Shown here: positions 51,950 to 60,565 of the stretch, one piece after another
Layout of the letters: each line of letters begins with the position of its first letter
How positions within the stretch are numbered: position 1 is the stretch's first letter
Assembly (NCBI RefSeq): GCF_011455695.1
Contig: NZ_CP015030.1
Location: 1,550,001 to 1,614,000, forward strand
Source: Mannheimia granulomatis
GTDB lineage: Bacteria; Pseudomonadota; Gammaproteobacteria; Enterobacterales; Pasteurellaceae
Reading direction: 5' to 3'
Length of the DNA: 64,000 bases
The notes under the pieces: model-generated
Told to the model about the DNA's origin: nothing
The model's database searches: none
The model's input: the letters and a program-made list of their open reading frames with translations, nothing else
Made by a program: the position numbers and the translations under genes

Positions 51950-52462
51950 ATGAAAAAATCACTTTTTGTTTTATCACTTGTTTCATTTGCATTAGTTGGT
52001 TGTTCAAATAATTCAGGTGAATCAACTACCTCAAGCGTAGAAACAACAGATGCAAATGCAACTTGGCAATCGGCTGACTCCATTCAAACTGCACCGATGC
52101 CGGCATCAATGAACCAACCTGTTGTGACTCAACCAAGCTATTCACAACCGACCTACCAAGCTCCGCAGCCAATCTCTGCTGTGCCTGCTCCGGCGCCTAT
52201 GCCTGCAGCAGACAATAGTTACGGCGGTTCACAGGTGGAAACTGTCGGCAATTGCCAAGTCGTAAGAGATGGCAACAATGCACCAATCTATTCGCAAATT
52301 ACTAAAGGCTGCTATACCGATAACTCTTATACTGTAGGGAAAAGTGACACACTTTATTTAATCGGCTATCTCACCGGGACTAACGCAAGCCATATCGCTA
52401 ATTTAAACGGACTAAATGCCGGTTCCAGTTTAAAAGTTGGTCAAGTATTACGTGTACGTTAA
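51950..52462 (+). CDS. LysM lipoprotein, NlpD-like paralogue without a peptidase domain
   Basis: 170 residues. Lipoprotein signal MKKSLFVLSLVSFALVGCSNN (lipobox LVGC). Then WQSADSIQTAPMPASM, a Pro-rich linker, and a LysM-like part (about 118-170): VVRDGNNAPIYSQITKGCY, SDTLYLIGYLTGTNASHIA, LKVGQVLRVR. The same segments occur in NlpD downstream (RDANNAPMYNQIQKGFY). The LytM domain is absent. Likely derived from it by duplication. Peptidoglycan binding is inferred. Confidence 0.85.
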   Translation: MKKSLFVLSLVSFALVGCSNNSGESTTSSVETTDANATWQSADSIQTAPMPASMNQPVVTQPSYSQPTYQAPQPISAVPAPAPMPAADNSYGGSQVETVGNCQVVRDGNNAPIYSQITKGCYTDNSYTVGKSDTLYLIGYLTGTNASHIANLNGLNAGSSLKVGQVLRVR

Positions 52463-52481
52463 TCAAAAACAAGGATATTTA

Positions 52482-52688
52482 ATGAAAGCATCTTTGATTG
52501 CAGTTGCAATTTCTTGCGCGTTTTTAACCGCTTGCACAACCGCACCTAAACCTAAAACATTACCACATAATCCGAATGAATTACCGTCAGGTACGATGGA
52601 GCCTGTTGCCGGTTCAGGAGCAAGTACAGGCAGTTATAGCTGGCCAACTGATATTCAATCAACCCCTATGCCGGCAACAATGAAATAA
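52482..52688 (+). CDS. Short lipoprotein related to the N-terminus of NlpD
   Basis: 68 residues from ATG at 52482 with AGGA (52472-52475) upstream; the earlier start at 52437 lies in the previous gene. Lipobox LTAC. The middle has PNELPSGTMEPV and the end WPTDIQSTPMPATMK, like NlpD (NTELSPGVMQPV, WQSDIQSTPMPSSM). So it is equivalent to the first ~75 residues of NlpD only. May be a functional short lipoprotein or a truncated duplicate. It lies 18 bases before nlpD. Confidence 0.75.
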   Translation: MKASLIAVAISCAFLTACTTAPKPKTLPHNPNELPSGTMEPVAGSGASTGSYSWPTDIQSTPMPATMK

Positions 52689-52706
52689 TTTTAGGATAAC
52701 TATTTA

Positions 52707-53963
52707 ATGAAAAAGCAATTTATTCTTTTACCTCTGGTTTCTACTATCTTAGCCGCTTGCTCTTCGAATAATCCGGCACCGGTAGTCAACGCGTCAGGTA
52801 ATACAGAACTTAGCCCGGGTGTTATGCAGCCTGTTGATACAACCACGTCAATTAACTCAACAGGTGGCTGGCAGTCTGATATTCAAAGTACACCAATGCC
52901 TAGCTCAATGAATACGACACCGGTACAGCCTATTTCTCAGCCTGTTTCTGCTCCACAACCGGTAGCAATCAACCCTGTGATTGCAGAGCAACCTACACAG
53001 CCTACTACCACAACCAAGATTGTGAAAAAAACTAAAAAAGTAGAAAAAAAAGTAGACCAGAACTTTGAGATCCCACGCGATGCCAACAATGCACCAATGT
53101 ATAACCAAATTCAAAAAGGGTTCTACGATGGCTCAACCTATACCGTTCGCAAAGGTGATACCATGTTCCTAATCGCTTATATCGTGGGTAAAGATGTAAA
53201 AGAAATCGCTGCCCTAAACAATATGAGCGAGCCGTATCAATTAACTGTCGGACAAAAAATCAAAACCGGCAAATCAGCCACTGAAACTATTACAGTAGAA
53301 GAAAAGGTCACCGTTCCTGTTGAACCTCAAATTACTTATCAACAAGGTGCAAACGGCACAACTTACGCTTCTGACGGTAATATTACCGGACCTGTAAAAG
53401 CAAGCATGGGAAATGCTGATGTCGCGGTACAGAATAATGGTATTAAAGCAACTACAGAGACAGTAACACCAGCAGTAACTGCAAGTGTCGGTACAATTGA
53501 CCAAGCTGAATCCAGACCTGCTTCAACAATCCGAGCAACAGCAGGAGACAGTAACTTACAAAATACAAATACAACTGCTGCGCCAGCTTCCTCAATTAAA
53601 TGGCAATGGCCGACAAGTGGACGAGTTATCTCTGGTTTCTCATCTGCAGAAGGTGGCAATAAAGGCCTAGATATTGCAGGTACAAAAGGACAAGATGTCC
53701 GTGCCGCCGCTGCAGGTAAAGTGGTATATGCAGGTAATGCTTTACAAGGCTATGGTAACTTAATCATTATTAAGCATAACGATGACTTCTTAAGTGCTTA
53801 TGCTCATAACAATACCATTGAAGTTGATGAGCAAGACACGATTAAAGCCGGTCAAAAAATTGCAACCTTAGGTAGCACTGGTACCAATACCAACAAGCTT
53901 CACTTTGAAATTCGTTACAAAGGTAAGTCTGTAGATCCTGCTCGCTATTTACCAAGAAAATAA
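52707..53963 (+). CDS. nlpD: Murein hydrolase activator NlpD
   Basis: Outer-membrane lipoprotein that activates amidase AmiC for septal peptidoglycan splitting. 418 residues. Lipobox LAAC; the conserved DIQSTPMPSSM segment; a LysM domain (about 145-195: YTVRKGDTMFLIAYIVGKD); a variable linker; a LytM/M23 domain (about 305-418). The M23 domain is degenerate: GGNKGLDIAG lacks the metal His, so it is an activator rather than an enzyme, as in E. coli NlpD. Same locus as Haemophilus lppB. Confidence 0.95.
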   Translation: MKKQFILLPLVSTILAACSSNNPAPVVNASGNTELSPGVMQPVDTTTSINSTGGWQSDIQSTPMPSSMNTTPVQPISQPVSAPQPVAINPVIAEQPTQPTTTTKIVKKTKKVEKKVDQNFEIPRDANNAPMYNQIQKGFYDGSTYTVRKGDTMFLIAYIVGKDVKEIAALNNMSEPYQLTVGQKIKTGKSATETITVEEKVTVPVEPQITYQQGANGTTYASDGNITGPVKASMGNADVAVQNNGIKATTETVTPAVTASVGTIDQAESRPASTIRATAGDSNLQNTNTTAAPASSIKWQWPTSGRVISGFSSAEGGNKGLDIAGTKGQDVRAAAAGKVVYAGNALQGYGNLIIIKHNDDFLSAYAHNNTIEVDEQDTIKAGQKIATLGSTGTNTNKLHFEIRYKGKSVDPARYLPRK

Positions 53964-53985
53964 TAGTAAAATTTTAGCCTAATCT

Positions 53986-54027
53986 GACCGCTTGTATCCA
54001 CTCAACAGATTCAAGCGGTCGATTTTT
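53986..54027 (+). terminator. USS-pair terminator after nlpD
   Basis: GACCGCTTG and CAAGCGGTC form the stem, followed by GATTTTT. The uptake signal doubles as intrinsic terminator. Confidence 0.85.
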
Positions 54028-54042
54028 ATGAGAATCTTGCAA

Positions 54043-54417
54043 ATGAAAAAACCACTCTTAGCAATGATGCTTACAAATGTACTAACCGCTTGCTTAGATA
54101 ATGTGGAAATAGCCGCAATCGGTGGGCAAAAAGATGCACACGGCTGTTTAACAGCATCAGGGCAACGTTACTCTTTCTTAAAACAGGCCTGCATTCAGCC
54201 CTTTGATGTCGCAGATATCAAATTAGCCGATCCTCAAAACAAGTCTTTGGCAATTTATGTGATCTTATCTGAAGACAGGTCACAAGCAGAAATTTTGGCT
54301 TCTGAATTACCCGAAAATACTATTTTAGATGTGGTAAAAGGAGGCTATATTTCTAAAGATAATAAAATTCGTCTGCTTAAAACAGCAGGCCATTGGAAAC
54401 TTCAAAAATATGACTAA
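54043..54417 (+). CDS. Hypothetical lipoprotein upstream of tag
   Basis: Not recognised. ATG at 54043 gives MKKPLLAMMLTNVLTACLDN with lipobox LTAC, 124 residues; ATGs further upstream are in the terminator. The remaining sequence is a small acidic/basic mix with two cysteines (GCLTASG and QACIQPF) and ends GHWKLQKYD. It overlaps tag by 8 bases, so co-translation is likely. A periplasmic or outer-membrane-associated role can be guessed only from the signal. Confidence 0.7.
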   Translation: MKKPLLAMMLTNVLTACLDNVEIAAIGGQKDAHGCLTASGQRYSFLKQACIQPFDVADIKLADPQNKSLAIYVILSEDRSQAEILASELPENTILDVVKGGYISKDNKIRLLKTAGHWKLQKYD

Positions 54418-54979
54418 AGATAACTTTATCCGCTGTCATTGGTGTGGTGAAAGCGATATTTATATAAACTATCACGACCAAGAGTGGGGAAAACCACAAT
54501 TCGATAGCCAAAAATTATTTGAACAAATCTGTTTGGAAGGACAACAAGCCGGACTTTCTTGGATTACTGTTCTAAAAAAACGAGAAGCCTACCGCCAAGC
54601 ATTTTATCAATTTTCCCCCACCCAAATTGCCCAAATGACTGAACAAGATATTGATTTGCTCATGGAAGATGCAGGGCTAATCCGCCACAGAGCCAAGCTC
54701 GAAGCGATTGTGAAAAATGCTAAGGCTTATCTTTTAATGCAGGAGAAAGGTGAGGATTTTAGCGATTTTATTTGGGCTTTCGTAAATCACCAACCACAAA
54801 TTAATGATGTGCCAACAATTGATGATATTGCAGCTAAAACCGAGACATCTACCAAAATGTCGAAAGCATTAAAAAAACGGGGGTTCGTGTTTGTAGGCGA
54901 AACAACTTGTTATGCCTTTATGCAATCAATGGGGCTGATAGATGACCATCTTAATGAGTGCTTTTGTAAAAATAGATAA
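54410..54979 (+). CDS. tag: 3-methyladenine DNA glycosylase I
   Basis: Removes 3-methyladenine from alkylated DNA. 189 residues (E. coli 187). Zinc-snap ligands: RCHWCGES near the N-terminus with Cys and the C-terminal HLNECFC. LEGQQAGLSWITVLKKREAY is the family signature (helix-hairpin-helix superfamily). It overlaps the preceding lipoprotein gene. Confidence 0.97.
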   Translation: MTKDNFIRCHWCGESDIYINYHDQEWGKPQFDSQKLFEQICLEGQQAGLSWITVLKKREAYRQAFYQFSPTQIAQMTEQDIDLLMEDAGLIRHRAKLEAIVKNAKAYLLMQEKGEDFSDFIWAFVNHQPQINDVPTIDDIAAKTETSTKMSKALKKRGFVFVGETTCYAFMQSMGLIDDHLNECFCKNR

Positions 54980-54983
54980 AAAA

Positions 54984-55007
54984 TTAGGCGACCAATTGGT
55001 CGCCTAA
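54984..55007. terminator. Terminator between tag and acpP
   Basis: A 24-base perfect palindrome (arms TTAGGCGACC / GGTCGCCTAA, centre AATT), with an A-run on the left that becomes a U-tail for the minus-strand acpP transcript. Confidence 0.9.
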
Positions 55008-55019
55008 CATCTATTCAGA

Positions 55020-55250
55020 TTATTGATTGTTTTGAACGTAATCAATTGCTGATTGAACAGTTGTAATTTTTTCAGCTTCTTCATCTGGAATTTCGATATC
55101 GAATTCTTCTTCTAAAGCCATTACTAATTCAACTGTATCTAAAGAGTCAGCACCTAAATCTTCAATGAATGAAGCTTCAGGTTTCACGTCTTCTGCTTTC
55201 GCGCCAAGTTGATCAACAATGATTTTTTTTACGCGTTCTTCAATGCTCAT
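55020..55250 (-). CDS. acpP: Acyl carrier protein
   Basis: Carries fatty acyl chains on a 4'-phosphopantetheine attached to the serine of [12 protein letters not shown] (Ser37 region). 76 residues, acidic. It is not next to fabG/fabF here; fabH is 3.3 kb away. The start has AGGAAAAAC upstream. Confidence 0.98.
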   Translation of the reverse strand: MSIEERVKKIIVDQLGAKAEDVKPEASFIEDLGADSLDTVELVMALEEEFDIEIPDEEAEKITTVQSAIDYVQNNQ

Positions 55251-55445
55251 TTTGTTTTTCCTATAGTGAATATCGCATAAGTGCGAGAGTTAAATAGTGT
55301 AATCTAAATAATCTCAAATACAACCTTTTATAAAAAGGTCAAACCAGACTATTTAAATACACAAGAATAGAACTGTTATCTAGTTTGCCATTCTATCATT
55401 ATGTTTTAGTTTAATCCATAGAGATAGAGCAAATTTCATTATTCC

Positions 55446-56123
55446 TTAACCAACTTTAGCCAGCTCAGAACGCATTTGCTGGATAACCTCTTGATAGTTT
55501 GGTTGGTCAAAAATTGCTGAACCGGCAACAAACATATCCGCACCGGCTGCTGCAATTTCTGCAATATTATTAATCTTCACCCCACCATCAACTTCTAAGC
55601 GAATATTATAGCCACTTTCATTAATACGACGGCGGGCTTCTCTTAATTTCTCTAATGTCGCAGGAATAAAAGATTGACCACCAAAACCTGGGTTTACTGA
55701 CATAAGTAGAATGACATCCACCTTGTCCATAACATAATCTAAATAATTCAGTGACGTTGCCGGATTAAATACCAATCCCGACTTACACCCCAAATCGCGA
55801 ATAAGCTGCAATGTTCTATCAATATGCTCTGTTGCTTCAGGATGGAAAGTAATGTAATCAGCACCCGCTTTTGCAAAATCAGGAATCAAACGCTCAACCG
55901 GTTTTGCCATCAAATGTACGTCAATCGGGCATTTGACACCATAATCACGCAAGGCTTTACAAATTGCCGGACCAAATGTGAGATTAGGAACATAATGATT
56001 ATCCATCACATCAAAATGGATTAAATCTGCCCCGGCATTTAAGACTTCTGCCACATCATCCCCCAATCTTGCCAAGTCTGCTGACAATATTGAAGGTGCA
56101 ATTAAATAAGGATTTTTGCTCAT
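55446..56123 (-). CDS. rpe: Ribulose-phosphate 3-epimerase
   Basis: Interconverts ribulose 5-phosphate and xylulose 5-phosphate, in the non-oxidative pentose-phosphate pathway. 225 residues, TIM barrel. Family segments are [32 protein letters not shown] (metal His/Asp), [14 protein letters not shown] and [11 protein letters not shown]. Stands alone with its own gap of 150 bp upstream. Confidence 0.98.
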   Translation of the reverse strand: MSKNPYLIAPSILSADLARLGDDVAEVLNAGADLIHFDVMDNHYVPNLTFGPAICKALRDYGVKCPIDVHLMAKPVERLIPDFAKAGADYITFHPEATEHIDRTLQLIRDLGCKSGLVFNPATSLNYLDYVMDKVDVILLMSVNPGFGGQSFIPATLEKLREARRRINESGYNIRLEVDGGVKINNIAEIAAAGADMFVAGSAIFDQPNYQEVIQQMRSELAKVG

Positions 56124-56265
56124 TATCTGCCTCCATTATATTTTTACGGTTAGATTACCATACTTTTAAAATTGAACAGAGTATCTATCCTTTAAAATCT
56201 CACTTTATTTTCAAACGCCATAAAAAAATTATGGATTAAATAAAAAATTTCGTATATGATATTTA

Positions 56266-56282
56266 CCATAATTTAATTATGG
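56266..56282. promoter_or_regulatory. Palindromic operator candidate before rpmE2
   Basis: CCATAATTTAATTATGG: 7-bp perfect arms around TTA, just after a TATGAT -10-like sequence (56255-56260) and 24 bases before the rpmE2 ATG. The paired zinc-free ribosomal genes suggest Zur, but the sequence does not prove it. Confidence 0.5.
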
Positions 56283-56305
56283 TTATAAAATTTCTTGGAG
56301 AAAAT

Positions 56306-56578
56306 ATGAAAAAAGGGATTCATCCTGAAAATTATCGTGAAGTATTGTTTTATGATGGCTCAGTGCAACAAGGCTGGATTATTCGTTCTTGTGCTGCAAC
56401 AACTAAAACAATGGTATGGGAAGACGGCAAAGAATATCCGCTTTATACGCTAGATACCTCATCAGCATCTCACCCTGTATATACAGGTAAACGCCGTGAA
56501 GCAAATACTGAAGGTCGTGCAAGTCAATTTAAAGATAGATTTAAAGGTTTTGCATCGACACTAGCCAATAAAAAATAA
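56306..56578 (+). CDS. rpmE2: 50S ribosomal protein L31 type B (zinc-free)
   Basis: Alternative L31 used when zinc is scarce. ATG at 56306 has GGAG seven bases upstream and gives 90 residues, the type-B length. [20 protein letters not shown] start and no CxxC zinc motif. A paired L36 paralogue follows immediately; the typical ykgM-ykgO pair of gamma-proteobacteria. Confidence 0.95.
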   Translation: MKKGIHPENYREVLFYDGSVQQGWIIRSCAATTKTMVWEDGKEYPLYTLDTSSASHPVYTGKRREANTEGRASQFKDRFKGFASTLANKK

Positions 56579-56589
56579 AAGGGAACAAA

Positions 56590-56715
56590 ATGAAGATCTT
56601 AAATTCACTCAAATCAGCAAAATCACGCCATCCTGATTGTCAAATTGTAAGACGTAAAGGTAAGCTGTATGTGATTTGTAAAACTAACCCAAGATTTAAA
56701 GCACGCCAACGTTAA
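56590..56715 (+). CDS. rpmJ2: 50S ribosomal protein L36 type B (zinc-free)
   Basis: 41-residue protein [18 protein letters not shown]... ending NPRFKARQR. It is the second L36 type (YkgO), lacking the CxxC...CxxxxH zinc ligands of L36 type A. 11 bases behind rpmE2; start preceded by GGGAAC. Confidence 0.93.
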   Translation: MKILNSLKSAKSRHPDCQIVRRKGKLYVICKTNPRFKARQR

Positions 56716-56716
56716 T

Positions 56717-56757
56717 AAAAAATCCGCAAGTATCTCAATGAAACTTGCGGATTTTTA
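56717..56757. terminator. Bidirectional terminator between rpmJ2 and yggT
   Basis: AAAATCCGCAAGT and ACTTGCGGATTTT arms with A/T runs on both sides, between convergent genes. Confidence 0.9.
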
Positions 56758-56776
56758 CTTTTATCACTTTTCTTAC

Positions 56777-57310
56777 TTAAGCTGCTGCCCATAAAGCGCC
56801 GAAAATTTTAAAAAATACGCTGTTTAACATTAACAAAGCAAACCCAAGCACCATTACCGAAAAATCCAGCATTCCCGTTTTTGGCAGTAATCTACGAATA
56901 AAGCCTAAAACCGGCTCAGTAATTTGTGCAACCGTATAATCTAAAGGATGATTACCTTGAGTTACCCAACTCATTAAAGCACGAATTAAGGTGGTAAAAA
57001 ACAGAATCTGTCCGAAAGTTTTCACAACACTTAACAAGCCAATTAATACAGCTCTTGGTAAATCAATACCAAACAAGATAAATTGCAAGGTGACCAATCC
57101 CGCAGCAATTAATAATGCAGGAAAACAGATATTTTTGATAGTTGGAATCAGCTTGCCTACAGGATAAACCAGAGGCTCTGTGATTTTGAGTAATGTTTGG
57201 GAAATCGGCAAACGCGGATCAACTCGGCAAAATTGTAGCCACGCTCTGAGTACCAAAACAAAACTTAGAAAGCCAACAATTAATGAAATAACAGGGGCTA
57301 AAAATTCCAT
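56777..57310 (-). CDS. yggT: YggT family membrane protein
   Basis: 177 residues, two repeated YggT units with about four to six hydrophobic helices. Each repeat has VLRAWLQFCRVDPRLPISQ / LIRALMSWVTQGNHPLDY followed by ITEPVL. Relatives are linked to osmotic tolerance and cell-division protein placement; no enzyme activity is known. Confidence 0.88.
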   Translation of the reverse strand: MEFLAPVISLIVGFLSFVLVLRAWLQFCRVDPRLPISQTLLKITEPLVYPVGKLIPTIKNICFPALLIAAGLVTLQFILFGIDLPRAVLIGLLSVVKTFGQILFFTTLIRALMSWVTQGNHPLDYTVAQITEPVLGFIRRLLPKTGMLDFSVMVLGFALLMLNSVFFKIFGALWAAA

Positions 57311-57411
57311 CTATTTCTCTCTTTTTACGCTTTAAAATAAAAAAAGCGGTCGCTTTTTTAAAAAATTTTGCAAATTTTCAGAAAAATATGACCGCTTGTT
57401 TATCCAAATAA

Positions 57412-57753
57412 TTAAGCTTGAACAGGATAATCCCACCAAATATCAAATAATTCACTTACTTGAACATTTTGTAAACCATTGTTTTCTAACCAATTTTTTA
57501 CTAATTGACGATGAGATTCATCACATTTGCCTAATTTTTCTAAACAAACTAAACCTTCCCAATTTAAGTAACCGTTCGCTTCTAGTGCTAAGCCGTTTAC
57601 TTTAATCACTTCATCAATAAAACGATCTACTACTAAATCAATTTGATCGATACCCGTACCTTCAGCAAAGCTGAATTTCACTAAAAAACCTAACTCTTGG
57701 AATTCCGCTAAGTGCATTTTTTTACGCTGACGTGCGTTACGTTGGATAGCCAT
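57412..57753 (-). CDS. yggL: YggL family protein (DUF469)
   Basis: 113-residue cytoplasmic protein with YggL pattern RNARQRKKMHLAEFQELGF and FDIWWDYP-like end. In E. coli yggL follows trmB and the product has been linked to 50S subunits. Here it is likewise 36 bases behind trmB on the same strand, with USS pair after it (57341-57395). Role inferred only. Confidence 0.9.
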   Translation of the reverse strand: MAIQRNARQRKKMHLAEFQELGFLVKFSFAEGTGIDQIDLVVDRFIDEVIKVNGLALEANGYLNWEGLVCLEKLGKCDESHRQLVKNWLENNGLQNVQVSELFDIWWDYPVQA

Positions 57754-57789
57754 TGCTATTCTCCTCTTTATGAATGAATAAACTATAAA

Positions 57790-58539
57790 TTATTTTTTGA
57801 TAAAATATAAATCCCAAACACCATGTCCTAAACGATGTCCACGCTCTTCAAATTTGGTCAAAGGGCGGAAATCCGGACGTGGAATAAAATCATTGCTTGC
57901 CGATGTATTCTCTAGCTCTGCCTCAAATTGACGAAGCACTTCAAGCATATGCTCGGCATAATTTTCCCAATCGGTCGCAAAATGAATAAAGCCATTTGGG
58001 CTTAATTTAGCCAGTACACGTGTAATAAACTCAGGCTGCACAATACGACGTTTATGGTGTTTTGCTTTTTGCCAAGGATCTGGAAAATATAACTGCAAGC
58101 CGCCAAGAGTGCCTTCTGCAATACTATCTCGTAGAATTTCAGTCGCATCGTGGCAAATAACCCGTAGGTTTTTTACTCCTTTCTCTAACGCATAAGCAAT
58201 ACAAGCCCCCACACCCGGGGTGTGAACTTCAATACCGATGTAGTTACGATTCGGGTTTTGTTCCGCCATTTCCACCAGCGATCTTCCCATACCGAAACCG
58301 ATTTCCAAGACAACTGGATTGTTATTACCAAAAATCTGTGCAAAATCAAAGGGGGTTGATTGATAATCTAAGCCTAAATTTGCCCAGTTATTATTCATCA
58401 TATCACGCTGATAATCGCTTAAACGACCGGTACGTAACACAAAGCTACGCACTTTTCGTAAATAGCGACCATCTTCGGTGAATTCAGCTTGCTCTACGGT
58501 TTTACGTTTTTTGTCTGCAAAAGTCTGTTTTTCTGACAT
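57790..58539 (-). CDS. trmB: tRNA (guanine-N7-)-methyltransferase
   Basis: Makes m7G46 in tRNAs. 249-250 residues: two ATGs in tandem (58542 and 58539); the second has better spacing to AAGG. The SAM loop is [15 protein letters not shown], and the family motif [17 protein letters not shown] is complete. Seven bases behind fabH, so co-transcribed. Confidence 0.97.
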   Translation of the reverse strand: MSEKQTFADKKRKTVEQAEFTEDGRYLRKVRSFVLRTGRLSDYQRDMMNNNWANLGLDYQSTPFDFAQIFGNNNPVVLEIGFGMGRSLVEMAEQNPNRNYIGIEVHTPGVGACIAYALEKGVKNLRVICHDATEILRDSIAEGTLGGLQLYFPDPWQKAKHHKRRIVQPEFITRVLAKLSPNGFIHFATDWENYAEHMLEVLRQFEAELENTSASNDFIPRPDFRPLTKFEERGHRLGHGVWDLYFIKK

Positions 58540-58548
58540 CATCTCGCC

Positions 58549-59499
58549 TTAAAATTTCACCAACGCAGAACCCCAAGTCCAGCCACCACCGAATGCCTCA
58601 AGGAGTAATAACTGACCACGTTTAACCCGTCCGTCACGTACAGCTTCATCTAAAGCAACAGGTACCGTCGCAGCACTGGTGTTAGCATACTTATCTAGTG
58701 TGACTACCACTTGCTCCATTTCCATATCTAACTTTTTAGCTGTTGCAGAAATAATACGCAAATTTGCCTGATGAGGAATCAACCAATCCAAATCTGATTT
58801 TTCTAAATTATTTGCTTCAAGCGTTTCTTCCACTACGCTTGAAAGCTGATTAACCGCTATCTTGAAAGTAGAATTTCCCTGCATTTCAATAAAGCCTGAA
58901 CGATCTTCACCCCGTTTTTGGCTTTTTAAAGTGAGATTATTCTCTAAATCCGCTGAGGCATGTAAGTGGGTTGAAAGAATCCCTGGCTCATTACTTGCTT
59001 CTAAAATAACAGCCCCCGCACCATCACCAAATAGCACAACGGTACTACGGTCGGTTTCATCCAACATTCTGGAATTAATATCTGAGCCGATAACCAAGGC
59101 TTTTTTCACTTTGCCGTTACGCACAAATTGATCGGCCACGCTTAAAGCATACACAAAGCCCGTGCAAGCTGCAGCCACATCAAAAGCAATCGCATCTTCA
59201 ATACCCAGCAAACCTTGAATTTGGCAAGCGGCACTAGGGTAAGCATGTGAATTGGTTGTAGTACCAACAATGATTAAATCAATTTCATTGGCATCAATTT
59301 GTGCCATTTCTAAAGCTTTCTGAGCGGCTGCAAAGCCCATTGTTGCAACGGTTTCATCTGCTGCTGCGATACGACGTTCGCGGATACCTGAACGGGTAAC
59401 AATCCATTCATCAGAGGTATCTACCATTTTCTCCAACTCTGCATTAGTGCGCACATAAACCGGCAAATAGCTCCCCGTTGCTAAAATTTTGCTATTCAT
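58549..59499 (-). CDS. fabH: 3-oxoacyl-[acyl-carrier-protein] synthase III
   Basis: Starts fatty-acid synthesis by condensing acetyl-CoA with malonyl-ACP. 316 residues. Catalytic triad: Cys in [15 protein letters not shown] (about 112), His in [11 protein letters not shown] (about 244) and Asn in [12 protein letters not shown] (about 274). GVRERRI-like [11 protein letters not shown] and GAGAVILE are present. plsX, normally upstream, is not here. Confidence 0.97.
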   Translation of the reverse strand: MNSKILATGSYLPVYVRTNAELEKMVDTSDEWIVTRSGIRERRIAAADETVATMGFAAAQKALEMAQIDANEIDLIIVGTTTNSHAYPSAACQIQGLLGIEDAIAFDVAAACTGFVYALSVADQFVRNGKVKKALVIGSDINSRMLDETDRSTVVLFGDGAGAVILEASNEPGILSTHLHASADLENNLTLKSQKRGEDRSGFIEMQGNSTFKIAVNQLSSVVEETLEANNLEKSDLDWLIPHQANLRIISATAKKLDMEMEQVVVTLDKYANTSAATVPVALDEAVRDGRVKRGQLLLLEAFGGGWTWGSALVKF

Positions 59500-59573
59500 A
59501 TATTTTTATTATTCTCAATCGATTAAATGATAATCCGTTATTATAGCTTGAAAATGCGGAAATATACAGACTT

Positions 59574-59623
59574 TGCAAGCGGTCGGTTTTGGTAAATTTT
59601 TTGCAAAAAATGACCGCTTGCCA
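59574..59623. terminator. USS-pair between yeaD and fabH
   Basis: GCAAGCGGTCGGTTTT... and AAAAATGACCGCTTGC are inverted uptake signals around an A/T-rich loop. Probably terminates yeaD. Confidence 0.55.
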
Positions 59624-59635
59624 TCATCTCAATAT

Positions 59636-60427
59636 TTATCTTACTGAAATTCTCACCCCCATTGTGCCATTTTGCTCCAGCAATCGGCTTAAACGGGCAG
59701 TCTCTACACATACCATATTGTGATAAGCGTGTTCACTCATACCGTTGGTTTGCTTATGCCAAGGGTTCCATAATACCGTTTCTGTGGCATTGATATGCTC
59801 AACAACAATAGTACGATTATGCCCTATATCTTCAATTCTATTTATCTGTTCTGCCTCATAAATACAATCTACATTTTCACGGATAATGCGTGGCGAAGGT
59901 ACACTTACCTCCTGATTGGTTAATTTATCAAAACAACGCGTTGGTAATCCGTTTACCTCTAATTGCTCAATATCCGCGATATTAAAATAGGTGTGTAATG
60001 CAGCTTGTGCAGGCTCTTTACCTAAATGAGTAAAATTCAGCTCGCAGATTTCACCTAAAATCATCTCAATTTTTGCCTCACCAGCCAAAGTAAAGACTAA
60101 ACGAACATTGTCTGATGCAACCGAATATTCCGTTAAACACCACTCTTGAATGCGTGATGTACCATGAGCCGGTACTTTCACTGTACCAAACCATGGATGG
60201 CAAATCGGCACACCACCACGAATGGCTGTTCCTATTTGAAAAGGCGCGATTTCACTCAACCATAACACATCTTTAGCAGTATGCTGTGGTTGCCAACTTA
60301 ACAATTGTGCCCCTTGCAGAGCAATTTTCGCTTTCACTTTTGGATGCTCAACGACCAATACAGCAAGCTCGTTATACTGCAATAAATTAAGCTCAGCACA
60401 AAAACTTTTGATTAAAGAGTGGCTCAT
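59636..60427 (-). CDS. yeaD: D-hexose-6-phosphate mutarotase YeaD
   Basis: Aldose-1-epimerase-fold enzyme, interconverts anomers of glucose 6-phosphate. 263 residues (E. coli 294). Family segments are GAQLLSWQP, FQIGTAIRGGVPICHPWFG (catalytic region) and AALHTYFNI (active-site His), VLWNPW. Divergent from fbp, with a shared CRP site. Confidence 0.92.
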   Translation of the reverse strand: MSHSLIKSFCAELNLLQYNELAVLVVEHPKVKAKIALQGAQLLSWQPQHTAKDVLWLSEIAPFQIGTAIRGGVPICHPWFGTVKVPAHGTSRIQEWCLTEYSVASDNVRLVFTLAGEAKIEMILGEICELNFTHLGKEPAQAALHTYFNIADIEQLEVNGLPTRCFDKLTNQEVSVPSPRIIRENVDCIYEAEQINRIEDIGHNRTIVVEHINATETVLWNPWHKQTNGMSEHAYHNMVCVETARLSRLLEQNGTMGVRISVR

Positions 60428-60471
60428 ATTTCATTCCTTATATAGTTAAAATGACTTAAATAGCACAAAAA

Positions 60472-60487
60472 TGTGAATCTCATCACA
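60472..60487. promoter_or_regulatory. CRP site between yeaD and fbp
   Basis: TGTGAATCTCATCACA: perfect TGTGA-N6-TCACA, 86 bases upstream of the fbp ATG and 52 upstream of yeaD. Could control either or both divergent genes. Confidence 0.8.
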
Positions 60488-60565
60488 AAAAATAACACTC
60501 ATCACATACCTCTTCCAAGGTAAACGTTATAATGCATAAATTCTAACATACACGAGGAGAAAAAC

